DNA of 64,000 bases, taken from Flavobacterium aquaticum. GTDB taxonomy: Bacteria; Bacteroidota; Bacteroidia; Flavobacteriales; Flavobacteriaceae. Below the pieces are notes generated by a model. That model was not told the DNA's origin. It saw nothing but the letters and a program-made list of their open reading frames with translations, and did not search any database. Shown here one piece after another: positions 38,543-46,930 of the stretch. The position numbers and the translations under genes are program-made. How positions within the stretch are numbered: the first letter of the stretch is position 1; every line of letters starts with the position of its first letter. Location of the stretch: assembly GCF_003259835.1 (NCBI RefSeq), contig NZ_QLMI01000004.1, forward strand, positions 1 to 64,000. The letters run 5' to 3'.

Positions 38543-39835
38543 ATGAAAAAATATATAGTTCTTTTATTTATTTCTTTGTTTGGGTTTGCCCAACAAACGC
38601 CAGCGCCAAAACAAAGCAAATCGATTTTAATATTAGGTGCCAAAGCGCATTTAGGAAACGGAAAAGTAATTGAAAACAGTTTGATTTCAATTATGGATGG
38701 AAAAATCGCAACCATTGGCGATGCAACAGTAATGAAACCAGCCAAACACGATATTATGATTGATGCTTCTGGAAAACATGTTTATCCAGGATTCATTGCA
38801 CCAAATTCAACATTAGGTTTAGTTGAAATTGATGCGGTAAGAGCTTCGGATGACGAAAGTGAAATTGGAGAATTCAATCCACACGTGAGAAGTATTATTG
38901 CTTATAATGCAGAATCTAAATTAGTAGAAACTACGCGTCCAAACGGCGTTTTATTAGCACAAATTACACCAAGAGGCGGAAGAATTGCAGGAACTTCATC
39001 AATCGTTCAATTAGACGCTTGGAATTGGGAAGACGCTTCAATTAAAACAGATGACGGAATTCATTTAAACTGGCCAAGAAGCTACTCAAGAGCGGGTTGG
39101 TGGGCAGAACCAGGAGGAATTGAAATGAACAAAAATTACGATCCACAAGTAAAGGCAATTCAAGAATATTTTGACAATGCTTTTGCTTATTTGGGAAGTA
39201 AAAATGCGAAAAAGGATATTCCTTACGAAGCTATGAAAGGTTTACAATCGGGTGAGAAAACCTTGTATGTAAACGCAAATGGAGAGAAAGAAATTATTGA
39301 TGCGGTTTTATTCAAAAAGAAAAACAACATCAAAAACATGGTAATTGTTGGTGGATATTACGCTTTCAAAGTTGCGAATTTATTAAAAGAAAACAACGTT
39401 TCGGTTTTATTAAAACGCGTTCACGATTTGCCTTTATTAGAAGATGAAGATGTGAATTTACCATACAAAAATGCTAAATTATTAGTAGATGCAGGCGTTT
39501 TAGTTGCACTACAAAATGCAGGTGATATGGAGCGTATGCAAACAAGAAACTTACCATTTTATGCCGGAACTTGTGCCGCTTGGGGATTAACAAAAGAACA
39601 AGCGTTACAATTAATCACTGGAAATTCCGCTAAAATTTTAGGAATCGATAAGCAATACGGAACGTTAGAATCTGGCAAGAGTGCTACTTTATTTATTTCT
39701 GAAGGCGATGCATTAGATATGAAAACCAATGTCATTTCATTCGCTTTTATTGATGGAAGACAAATTAGTTTAGAAAGTCACCACACCGAATTGTACCAAC
39801 GTTATAAAGGAAAATTCGAACAACAAAAAAAATAA
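38543..39835 (+). CDS. Exported amidohydrolase-like protein lacking the metal HxH
   Basis: A 430-residue protein with leader MKKYIVLLFISLFGFAQQ, related to the N-terminal unit of the upstream protein. It keeps the framing strands (KSILILGAKAHLGNGKVIENSLISIMDGKIATIGDA, then GKHVYPGFIAPNS, and QALQLITGNSAKILGIDKQYGTLESGKSATLFI). At the site where active members have HxH it has APNSTLG. It may be a non-catalytic subunit of the enzyme encoded 2 bp upstream, with which it is surely cotranscribed. A terminator follows. Confidence 0.82.
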   Translation: MKKYIVLLFISLFGFAQQTPAPKQSKSILILGAKAHLGNGKVIENSLISIMDGKIATIGDATVMKPAKHDIMIDASGKHVYPGFIAPNSTLGLVEIDAVRASDDESEIGEFNPHVRSIIAYNAESKLVETTRPNGVLLAQITPRGGRIAGTSSIVQLDAWNWEDASIKTDDGIHLNWPRSYSRAGWWAEPGGIEMNKNYDPQVKAIQEYFDNAFAYLGSKNAKKDIPYEAMKGLQSGEKTLYVNANGEKEIIDAVLFKKKNNIKNMVIVGGYYAFKVANLLKENNVSVLLKRVHDLPLLEDEDVNLPYKNAKLLVDAGVLVALQNAGDMERMQTRNLPFYAGTCAAWGLTKEQALQLITGNSAKILGIDKQYGTLESGKSATLFISEGDALDMKTNVISFAFIDGRQISLESHHTELYQRYKGKFEQQKK

Positions 39836-39838
39836 GAC

Positions 39839-39872
39839 CAAAAGCCTTTCAGTAAGTGAGAGGCTTTTTTTG
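39839..39872 (+). terminator. Terminator after the amidohydrolase pair
   Basis: Arms AAAAGCCT and AGGCTTTT enclose a 13-nt loop and are followed by a T run. Confidence 0.75.
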
Positions 39873-39880
39873 TACTTTTG
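39873..39880 (+). promoter_or_regulatory. -7 box TACTTTTG for the rRNA methyltransferase gene
   Basis: It matches TAnnTTTG, begins right after the T run of the preceding terminator, and lies 18 bp before the ATG at 39899. Confidence 0.5.
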
Positions 39881-39898
39881 CCTTATAATTTTTGATTC

Positions 39899-40687
39899 AT
39901 GAAACAAATCACCTCGGTTCAAAATCCGTTTATTAAATCGTTAGTTCAATTGCAAGAGAAGGCAAAAGTTCGTAAGCAAACGGGCACTTTTTTGATTGAA
40001 GGAAAACGCGAAATTGAATTGGCGCTAAAAGGTGGTTATGAATTAGAAACCATTCTATTTTTACCTGAAATCATTTCCGAAAAACAATTAAACGATTTAA
40101 CAACTAAATCGTTAAACATAATTGAAATTTCTAAAGAAGTCTATCAAAAACTAGCGTATCGCGATACTACCGAAGGCATTTTAGCAATTGCAAAAACCAA
40201 ATCGTTAGCATTATCCGATTTAAAACTATCTAAAAATCCACTAATTTTAGTTGGAGAATCTTTGGAAAAACCTGGAAACGTTGGTGCTATTCTTAGAACT
40301 GCAGACGCAGCCAATATTGATGCTGTCATTATCGCCAATCCAAAAAGTGATTTATACAATCCAAATATCGTTCGTTCAAGCGTAGGCTGTTTGTTTACCC
40401 GACAAATTGCAGTGGGAACTACAGAAGAAGTTATTGCTTATTTGAAAGCCAATAACATCAATATTTATTCCGCAACCTTACAAGATTCAACAGAATATCA
40501 CACACAAAACTATACTACTCCTACTGCATTAGTTGTGGGAACTGAAGCAACTGGTTTATCCGAAAAATGGCGAACCGAAAGCACAAAAAATATTATCATT
40601 CCCATGCAAGGCGAAATTGATTCTATGAATGTTTCAGTTGCAGCAGCCATTTTACTATTTGAAGCCAAAAGACAACGCGGATTTTAG
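39899..40687 (+). CDS. TrmH/SpoU-family RNA 2'-O-ribose methyltransferase
   Basis: A 262-residue SPOUT methyltransferase acting on rRNA or tRNA with S-adenosylmethionine. The N-terminal substrate-binding domain has GTFLIEGKREIELAL. The catalytic trefoil knot carries the three family motifs: GNVGAILRTADAANIDAVII (motif 1, Asn and Arg), LVVGTEATGLSEKW (motif 2) and IPMQGEIDSMNVSVAAAILLFEAKRQR (motif 3). The closest functional label is RlmB-like 23S rRNA methylation, but TrmH-family members cannot be told apart by motif alone. It appears monocistronic. Confidence 0.88.
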   Translation: MKQITSVQNPFIKSLVQLQEKAKVRKQTGTFLIEGKREIELALKGGYELETILFLPEIISEKQLNDLTTKSLNIIEISKEVYQKLAYRDTTEGILAIAKTKSLALSDLKLSKNPLILVGESLEKPGNVGAILRTADAANIDAVIIANPKSDLYNPNIVRSSVGCLFTRQIAVGTTEEVIAYLKANNINIYSATLQDSTEYHTQNYTTPTALVVGTEATGLSEKWRTESTKNIIIPMQGEIDSMNVSVAAAILLFEAKRQRGF

Positions 40688-40745
40688 TCTTTCTTCTTTT
40701 CTCTTTTTTCTATTTTCTAAACTTGCACAATTAGAAAAATTAGCT

Positions 40746-40753
40746 TACTTTTA
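40746..40753 (+). promoter_or_regulatory. -7 box TACTTTTA for the RelA/SpoT homologue
   Basis: It is one base from TAnnTTTG and lies 18 bp before the ATG at 40772. Confidence 0.4.
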
Positions 40754-40771
40754 GTTGGTTAAAGAAAATGT

Positions 40772-42991
40772 ATGACAGAGTTAGAATTAGAAGCCGAAAA
40801 CAAAGCCATTGCGCAAGAATATAAAGAATTACTTCGCATCAGTTATCAAACTCTTACTGATGAAGACAAAAAAATCATCCGTAAAGCATTTGATGTAGCT
40901 GTTGATGCTCATAAAGACCAACGCAGAAAATCAGGTGAAGCTTATATTTTCCATCCTATTGCTGTAGCTAAAATTGTAGCTAGAGATATTGGTTTGGGAG
41001 CAACTTCCATTGCGGCAGCCTTAATGCACGATGTCGTTGAAGATACTGACATTACAGTTCAGGATATTGAAAAAATGTTCAATCCTAAAATCGCGCAATT
41101 GGTTGAAGGCTTAACCAAAATTGCCAAAGTTAAAACTGATCAAGAAATTTCTGTACAAGCAGAAAATTTTCGTAAAATGTTATTAACACTGAATGATGAT
41201 GTTAGGGTAATTCTTATCAAAATTGCTGATCGTTTGCACAACATGCAAACTATGGAAAGCATGGTGGATTACAAACAAGCCAAAATTGCTTCTGAAACAT
41301 TGTACATTTATGCGCCTCTAGCTCATCGTTTGGGATTATACAACATCAAAACCAAGTTAGAAGATTTAGGTTTAAAATATACCGAACCCGAAGTTTACAA
41401 TGATATTGTCAGTAAAATTAAGGAAACCAAGGAAGAACAAGACGAGTACATCAAAACTATTTCAGATGTTTTAAGTAAATCGATGGTGGATGAAGGTATT
41501 GAATTTACAATCAAAGGTCGCCCAAAATCAATTTATTCTATTCGTAGAAAAATGAAAGCGCAAGGCGTGACTTTTGATGAAGTTTACGACAAATTTGCTT
41601 TACGAATTATTTACAAAGCCAACCAGCACGATGAAAAATTCATTGCATGGAAAATATATTCAGTAGTTACCGATCATTATAGACCTTCGCCAAGTAGATT
41701 ACGTGATTGGATTTCATCCCCAAAATCAACAGGTTACGAAGCTTTACACATTACCGTAATGGGGCCAAAAGGCCGTTGGGTAGAAATCCAAGTGCGAAGT
41801 GAACGCATGGACGAAATTGCAGAAAAAGGCTACGCAGCGCACTACAAATACAAAAACGGAGCTACCGAAGAACACGGTTTGGAAATTTGGCTGAACCAAT
41901 TAAAAGAAGCTTTAGAAAATTCTTCAGCCAATGCCGTTGACTTTGTAGAAGATTTTAAACTGAATTTATATGCTAAAGAAATCTATGTATTTACTCCAAA
42001 AGGCGAAATCAAATCGTTACCAAAAGGAGCTACTTCGTTAGATTTTGCCTTCAGTATTCACTCAGAAATTGGTGTAAAAACAAGAGGAACAAGAGTTAAC
42101 GGAAAATTAGTTCCTCTGAATCATGTTTTAAATAGTGGTGATCAAGTAGAAATTATTACTTCTGCAAATCAAAAACCAACTTCGCAATGGCTGGATTATG
42201 TAACGACTTCGCGAGCAAAAAATAAAATTAAAAACGTTTTAAACGAAAACACCAAAAAAATTGCAGAAGACGGAAAAGAACTTTTAGAAAGAAAACTACG
42301 TCATTTAAAAATTACACTTAACGAAAATACCGTTAATGAACTCGTTAACTTCTTTAAACTACAAACGAGTTTAGATTTGTTTTACAGAGCTGGAATTGGC
42401 GCTATAGAAAACCAACAACTTAAAGAATACGCAGCTCAAAAAAGCAATACATTAGTCAATTTCTTTAAGAAAACTATTAAACGTTCACCAACAGCCCAAC
42501 CTGATCAAGTATACAAGAACGAAATTAGTAAAAAGTTTGATATGCTTGTTTTTGGTGCGGAACAAGATAAATTAGACTACAAACTTTCAACTTGCTGTAA
42601 CCCTATTCCGGGTGATGAAGTATTTGGTTTCGTTACTATTAATGAAGGAATTAAAGTACACAGAAAAGATTGCCCAAATGCCATTAGTATGCAATCCAAT
42701 TACGCTTATAGAATAATTCCAGCAAAATGGATTGACTCATCACAAGAAGAATTTAAAGCTATTTTAAAAATTACAGGAATGGATATTTTAGGACTTACGA
42801 ATGACTTAACTAAAGTAATTTCAAGTCAAATGAACGTAAACATTCAGAGCATTTCCTTAAGTAGTGAAGCCGGAATTTTTAACGGTCAAGTAGCTGTGGT
42901 AGTTCAAAACAATACGATCTTAAAAAAGCTAATCGAAAATATCAAAAAAGTTGATGGAATTGATAAAGTGACTAGGGTTTATAATAATTAG
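40772..42991 (+). CDS. spoT: Bifunctional (p)ppGpp synthetase/hydrolase (RelA/SpoT homologue)
   Basis: A 739-residue long RSH protein that controls the stringent response. It has the HD hydrolase domain (about 50-190: RRKSGEAYIFHPIAVA, LMHDVVEDTDIT, IKIADRLHNMQTM), the RelA/SpoT synthetase domain (about 240-370: KGRPKSIYSIRRKMKAQG, FALRIIY, SPKSTGYEALHITVMGP), the TGS domain (about 395-460: YVFTPKGEIKSLPKGATSLDFAFSIHSEIG), the Cys-rich zinc-finger region (STCCNPIPGDEVFGF, HRKDC) and a C-terminal ACT domain. The hydrolase His-Asp and Glu-Asp pairs are intact, so both activities are expected. The following lipoprotein gene starts 10 bp after the stop. Confidence 0.95.
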   Translation: MTELELEAENKAIAQEYKELLRISYQTLTDEDKKIIRKAFDVAVDAHKDQRRKSGEAYIFHPIAVAKIVARDIGLGATSIAAALMHDVVEDTDITVQDIEKMFNPKIAQLVEGLTKIAKVKTDQEISVQAENFRKMLLTLNDDVRVILIKIADRLHNMQTMESMVDYKQAKIASETLYIYAPLAHRLGLYNIKTKLEDLGLKYTEPEVYNDIVSKIKETKEEQDEYIKTISDVLSKSMVDEGIEFTIKGRPKSIYSIRRKMKAQGVTFDEVYDKFALRIIYKANQHDEKFIAWKIYSVVTDHYRPSPSRLRDWISSPKSTGYEALHITVMGPKGRWVEIQVRSERMDEIAEKGYAAHYKYKNGATEEHGLEIWLNQLKEALENSSANAVDFVEDFKLNLYAKEIYVFTPKGEIKSLPKGATSLDFAFSIHSEIGVKTRGTRVNGKLVPLNHVLNSGDQVEIITSANQKPTSQWLDYVTTSRAKNKIKNVLNENTKKIAEDGKELLERKLRHLKITLNENTVNELVNFFKLQTSLDLFYRAGIGAIENQQLKEYAAQKSNTLVNFFKKTIKRSPTAQPDQVYKNEISKKFDMLVFGAEQDKLDYKLSTCCNPIPGDEVFGFVTINEGIKVHRKDCPNAISMQSNYAYRIIPAKWIDSSQEEFKAILKITGMDILGLTNDLTKVISSQMNVNIQSISLSSEAGIFNGQVAVVVQNNTILKKLIENIKKVDGIDKVTRVYNN

Positions 42992-43001
42992 TTTATTCTG
43001 A

Positions 43002-44270
43002 ATGAGAAAAATAGTTATACCTTTTATCTTTTTACTCTTACTTTCGTGCAATAAAAAGATAACTTCTGCACTATCAAATAAAATGATAGCATTGGAAACT
43101 AGAAATGAATTACCAAGTGACTTTAAAAAATTAGATAAATTCATAGAAAATAAAGAAATTATTCTTCTTGGTGAGGCCGCACATGGCGAAGGAAAAACTT
43201 TTGAAGCTAAAACTCAAATTGTAAAATACTTAGTAGAAGTAAAAGGATTTAACACCATTGCTCTAGAAGGTATGGATTTCCTTGAAATGGAATTTATTAA
43301 CGGAAGACATATTTTAAAAGACAATTTAGTTGACGATTTTGAAACTGAATGGTATAACTATTGGAATCCTTGGCATCCTGCAAAACAATTAATTCCTTTT
43401 GAAAATTTCATTAAAAAAGAAAAGCTATCTTTTGTAGGTATTGAACCTTATAATAGAATCAATACCATGATAAATATTGATTTTATTAAGACAGAATTAG
43501 CAAAAAGCAAGTGGGCAAATTTAAACAATGAAAAATGGTCTGAGTTAGCACCAATTTTTGACAAAATAAACAACTCTCAAAAAAACAAACTTACAATTGA
43601 AGAGTTTGAATATTTTACATCTCATTTACAAAAAATAATTGATCAAAAAGAAACCATTCTTTTTCATGATGATTTTTTTCTACAGATGTTAGAAAATCTC
43701 ATAATACACGTGAACATAAAAATGAATCCAAAAATTTTTGATAATGAAGATGATCAATTAGCATACGAAGTGAATCAAAGAGACTTACAAATGGCACGAA
43801 ATTTAATTCACTTTAAAGAACGAAATCCAAATGCAAAAATTATAGTCTGGTTAGCAAATTTTCATGGAGCCATAAATATAAAAGAAGTCGCATTTGCTGC
43901 TAGTGATTCTAACATCTATAAAAAACTTACATTATTTGGAGAACATATTAAAAACAAATATTCTGATAAAGTTTACAGCATAGCAACAACATCATCCGAA
44001 GGTTTCTCAAAAATGCCTTATAACATAGAAAGCATAAAAGAAACGAAAATCATTTCACCAGAAACATCTTTAGAATTCGAGTTAAGCAAGAAAAATATCA
44101 ATTTTGGATTTATTGATTTAAATGATTTTAAACAAAAAAATCCTAAAAAGGCTAATACAGTATTCAATAGTATTATGCTAGGACATGTTAACCAAGAAGG
44201 AAAATGGCTAAATGTTTTTGATGGATTACTTTACATCAAGAAAAATGATATAGCTATACCAAAAGATTAA
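43002..44270 (+). CDS. Erythromycin-esterase-like lipoprotein
   Basis: A 422-residue protein with lipobox leader MRKIVIPFIFLLLLSC. The erythromycin esterase family motifs are present: KEIILLGEAAHGEGKTFEAKTQIVKYL, NTIALEGMDFLEMEFIN, and ANFHGAINIKE late in the protein. The family includes macrolide esterases (Ere) and many uncharacterised hydrolases related to succinoglycan biosynthesis proteins. With a lipoprotein anchor it probably acts in the periplasm or on the surface; macrolide resistance must not be assumed. It lies 10 bp after the RelA/SpoT gene, so the two may be cotranscribed. Confidence 0.85.
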   Translation: MRKIVIPFIFLLLLSCNKKITSALSNKMIALETRNELPSDFKKLDKFIENKEIILLGEAAHGEGKTFEAKTQIVKYLVEVKGFNTIALEGMDFLEMEFINGRHILKDNLVDDFETEWYNYWNPWHPAKQLIPFENFIKKEKLSFVGIEPYNRINTMINIDFIKTELAKSKWANLNNEKWSELAPIFDKINNSQKNKLTIEEFEYFTSHLQKIIDQKETILFHDDFFLQMLENLIIHVNIKMNPKIFDNEDDQLAYEVNQRDLQMARNLIHFKERNPNAKIIVWLANFHGAINIKEVAFAASDSNIYKKLTLFGEHIKNKYSDKVYSIATTSSEGFSKMPYNIESIKETKIISPETSLEFELSKKNINFGFIDLNDFKQKNPKKANTVFNSIMLGHVNQEGKWLNVFDGLLYIKKNDIAIPKD

Positions 44271-44373
44271 GCTTTTATTGCTATTTTTTTAAACTGATAA
44301 AAATTTCGAGAATTTCTTAATAACTCTGTTTAAAAAAACTCCTAACTCCTAACTTCTAACTTCTAACTTTCAC
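44271..44373. other. Spacer with CTAACT word run before the Fur-family gene
   Basis: Between 44338 and 44369 the spacer is built from CTAACTCCTAACTTCTAACTTCTAAC. Related words, in reverse complement, occur at 49868-49895 (GGAAGTTGGAAGATGGGAGTTAGAAG). I saw no strong terminator. Confidence 0.45.
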
Positions 44374-44381
44374 TATCTTTG
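44374..44381 (+). promoter_or_regulatory. -7 box TATCTTTG for the Fur-family/purA unit
   Basis: It matches TAnnTTTG and lies 23 bp before the ATG at 44405. Confidence 0.55.
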
Positions 44382-44404
44382 CCAATATTTCATTTATCAA
44401 TACG

Positions 44405-44842
44405 ATGGAAAACAAAAATCAAGAAATTGTAAAGAACGTTTTTACTAAATTTTTAGAAGAAAAGGCACACCGTAAAACACCTGAACGCTACGCTATTCTT
44501 CAGGAGATTTACAATACTGCCGAACATTTTGATATCGAATCTTTATATATCAAAATGAAGAATAAAAACTACCGCGTAAGTAGAGCCACCCTTTACAATA
44601 CAATCGAACTTTTATTAGAATGTGGTTTGGTACGTCGTCATCAGTTTGGACAAAACCAAGCACATTACGAAAAATCGTATTTCGATAAACAACACGATCA
44701 CATTATTTTAACTGATTCTGGTGAGGTTATCGAATTTTGTGACCCAAGAATTCAGCAAATAAAACAAACCATGGAAGAAATGTTTGGAATTGATATTTCA
44801 ACTCACTCACTTTACTTCTACGGAACAAAAAAACAACAATAA
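44405..44842 (+). CDS. fur: Fur-family metal-dependent transcriptional repressor
   Basis: A 145-residue ferric-uptake-regulator family protein. The winged helix has [55 protein letters not shown]. The dimerisation/metal domain has [35 protein letters not shown], with the HDH metal motif. The two CxxC structural zinc motifs found in many Fur and PerR proteins are absent; only two Cys occur in the protein. It could be Fur, PerR or another branch, and the metal cannot be assigned. purA follows after 81 bp. Confidence 0.85.
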   Translation: MENKNQEIVKNVFTKFLEEKAHRKTPERYAILQEIYNTAEHFDIESLYIKMKNKNYRVSRATLYNTIELLLECGLVRRHQFGQNQAHYEKSYFDKQHDHIILTDSGEVIEFCDPRIQQIKQTMEEMFGIDISTHSLYFYGTKKQQ

Positions 44843-44868
44843 TTGAAGAATCGAAAATTAATATAATC

Positions 44869-44897
44869 CGTACAGACAAGTCACTGACTTGTCTCTA
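44869..44897 (+). promoter_or_regulatory. Perfect hairpin in the fur-purA spacer
   Basis: Two 10-nt arms (AGACAAGTCA and TGACTTGTCT) surround one C at 44874-44894. No T run follows, so it is not a normal terminator. It lies 29 bp before the purA ATG and could be a repeat remnant, an operator or an RNA stability element. Confidence 0.55.
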
Positions 44898-44923
44898 CAA
44901 ATAACAACAAACAACACAACACA

Positions 44924-46195
44924 ATGACTGTAGACTTACTACTTGGATTACAATGGGGCGACGAAGGAAAAGGAAAAATCGTTGACGTTCTTACCTCAAA
45001 ATATGATATTATTGCAAGATTTCAAGGTGGACCAAATGCGGGACACACTTTAGAATTCGACGGAATCAAACACGTTTTAAGAACTATTCCTTCTGGAATT
45101 TTCCACAAAAACGCAATTAATATCATTGGAAATGGAGTGGTAATCGACCCAGTAGTTTTCCAAAAAGAAATTGAAGGTTTAGCAAAATTCAACATGGATG
45201 TTACAGCTAAATTATTCATTTCTAGAAAAGCACACTTAATTTTACCAACACACCGTTTGTTAGACGCTGCTTCTGAAGCATCAAAAGGAAAAGCAAAAAT
45301 TGGTTCTACTTTAAAAGGTATCGGTCCAACTTACATGGACAAAACTGGAAGAAACGGACTTAGAGTTGGTGATATCGAATTAGAAGATTTCAAAGAAAGA
45401 TACAGAACTTTAGCAGACAAGCACGAAGCAATGATTAAGTTCTACGATGTAGAATTACAATACAACTTAAAAGAAATGGAAGATGAGTTTTTTGCAGCTG
45501 TAGAAGACTTAAAGAAATTAACTTTCATTGATAGTGAAGAATACTTAAACAAAGCCTTAAAAGAAGGAAAATCAATCTTAGCAGAAGGAGCACAAGGTTC
45601 TTTACTAGATGTTGATTTTGGAACATATCCATTCGTAACTTCATCAAATACAACTGCTGCTGGAGCTTGTACTGGTTTAGGAATTGCACCTAACAAAGTA
45701 AAAGATGTTTTCGGAATTTTTAAAGCATACACTACTCGTGTAGGTAGTGGACCATTCCCAACAGAAGATTTCGAAGAAGCAGGACAAACAATGGCAAAAG
45801 TAGGAAACGAATTTGGCTCAGTTACAGGTCGTGCGCGTCGTTGTGGTTGGTTAGATTTAGTTGCTTTAAAATATGCGGTTCAAGTTAATGGCGTAACACA
45901 ATTATACATGATGAAAGGCGACGTTCTTTCTGGATTTGATACGTTACAAGTTTGTACAGGCTACAACTACAAGGGACAAGCAATTCAACATTTACCATAC
46001 AACATCGAACCTGAAAACGTTACTCCAATTTTCACAGAAATGAAAGGTTGGAAAGCAGATTTAACAGGAATGACGACGTATGATGAATTACCACAAGAAT
46101 TAAAAACATATATCGAATTCATTGAAAAAGAAGTTGAAGTGCCAATCAAAGTAATCTCGGTTGGACCAGACAGAAAACAAACGATAATGAAATAA
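44924..46195 (+). CDS. purA: Adenylosuccinate synthetase
   Basis: Converts IMP, aspartate and GTP to adenylosuccinate, the first committed step to AMP. The 423-residue protein has the GTP loop GDEGKGKIVD, the substrate-loop GGPNAGHT, the conserved KGIGPTYMDKTGRNGLRVGD, the IMP-binding GAQGSLLDVDFGTYPFVTSS, and the loop SVTGRARRCGWLD. It ends with the usual SVGPDRKQTI. The start ATG 44924 is preceded by an A-rich stretch. A strong terminator follows. Confidence 0.97.
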   Translation: MTVDLLLGLQWGDEGKGKIVDVLTSKYDIIARFQGGPNAGHTLEFDGIKHVLRTIPSGIFHKNAINIIGNGVVIDPVVFQKEIEGLAKFNMDVTAKLFISRKAHLILPTHRLLDAASEASKGKAKIGSTLKGIGPTYMDKTGRNGLRVGDIELEDFKERYRTLADKHEAMIKFYDVELQYNLKEMEDEFFAAVEDLKKLTFIDSEEYLNKALKEGKSILAEGAQGSLLDVDFGTYPFVTSSNTTAAGACTGLGIAPNKVKDVFGIFKAYTTRVGSGPFPTEDFEEAGQTMAKVGNEFGSVTGRARRCGWLDLVALKYAVQVNGVTQLYMMKGDVLSGFDTLQVCTGYNYKGQAIQHLPYNIEPENVTPIFTEMKGWKADLTGMTTYDELPQELKTYIEFIEKEVEVPIKVISVGPDRKQTIMK

Positions 46196-46202
46196 CAACT
46201 AA

Positions 46203-46233
46203 AAACGCTTTCAATTGAAAGCGTTTTTTTTTA
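46203..46233 (+). terminator. Terminator after purA
   Basis: Perfect palindromic arms AAACGCTTTCAA and TTGAAAGCGTTT without a separate loop, followed by T residues. Confidence 0.85.
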
Positions 46234-46239
46234 TCTTTA
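46232..46239 (+). promoter_or_regulatory. -7 box TATCTTTA for the lipoprotein gene
   Basis: It begins inside the T run of the purA terminator and lies 19 bp before the ATG at 46259. Confidence 0.4.
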
Positions 46240-46258
46240 CTAAAATCTACTTTAAATT

Positions 46259-46837
46259 ATGAAGAAAATAGCCGTTTTATTTCTTTTTTTAATACTTGCA
46301 TCATGTTCAGATGACGCAGATGATAGTGCAATTCAAAATCCAAATCGAGAATTAACAATCTTAAAAGTTGATTTTTTAACCCATACTTTTGAAGGTGGAA
46401 ATAGCTTTGAATTTAACAACATTGCTATGACTAACTCTTTACCTATTGAAGAAATTTATGTTGCTCCTAGTGATTTTGGAAGTTATACTCTAAAATTTAC
46501 TCCTACAAACCAAGTTATTTTTGATGGTCCAATCGCATGGATGGGAGGCTCTTACGACTTACCATTAGATTTTAATTCATCTGATTATGAAACTACTACG
46601 TTAAATCCAACTATAAATTTAGATGAAATTGAATATTTCTTGCCTACTGCAGATATTTTGGCAGGTGAAGGATACACAAACTTTGATTATACGAGCGTTT
46701 GGAATTCCATCAAGAATCTTCAGGTTACCAATGATTGTTTAAATAATAATGGAAAAATTGGATTTGTTCTTTACACACCTGGATTAGGCTTATTTCAACC
46801 TGAAAACGCTTATTGGTTAGTAATTCTTTACAAATAA
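46259..46837 (+). CDS. Lipoprotein of unknown function
   Basis: A 192-residue lipoprotein with leader MKKIAVLFLFLILASC and an acidic spacer (SDDADDSA) right after the lipobox Cys; a SDD/DDD-type spacer after the Cys is typical of surface-exposed Bacteroidetes lipoproteins. The mature part is beta-prone and has a single Cys in TNDCLNNNGK. I do not recognise a family. The gene has its own promoter and lies between purA and the OstA-like gene. Confidence 0.75.
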   Translation: MKKIAVLFLFLILASCSDDADDSAIQNPNRELTILKVDFLTHTFEGGNSFEFNNIAMTNSLPIEEIYVAPSDFGSYTLKFTPTNQVIFDGPIAWMGGSYDLPLDFNSSDYETTTLNPTINLDEIEYFLPTADILAGEGYTNFDYTSVWNSIKNLQVTNDCLNNNGKIGFVLYTPGLGLFQPENAYWLVILYK

Positions 46838-46904
46838 ACTAATTTTCAAATACCATAAAGTGATAAAATATTCTTAATTATCAGTGGCTTTTCGAGTTTT
46901 TACT

Positions 46905-46912
46905 TAAATTTG
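46905..46912 (+). promoter_or_regulatory. -7 box TAAATTTG upstream of the OstA-like gene
   Basis: The octamer ends in the TTG that opens the long reading frame at 46910, so that TTG is probably promoter and not start codon. Confidence 0.5.
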
Positions 46913-46930
46913 GCTCAAAATAAATTTAAC

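Noticed and set aside
43002..44270. Macrolide resistance gene
   Set aside because: The family is broad and this member is a lipoprotein; resistance cannot be claimed from the motifs.
44339..44370. CTAACT word run as operator of the Fur-family gene
   Set aside because: Similar words occur in unrelated spacers (49.87 kb), so it is more likely repetitive debris.
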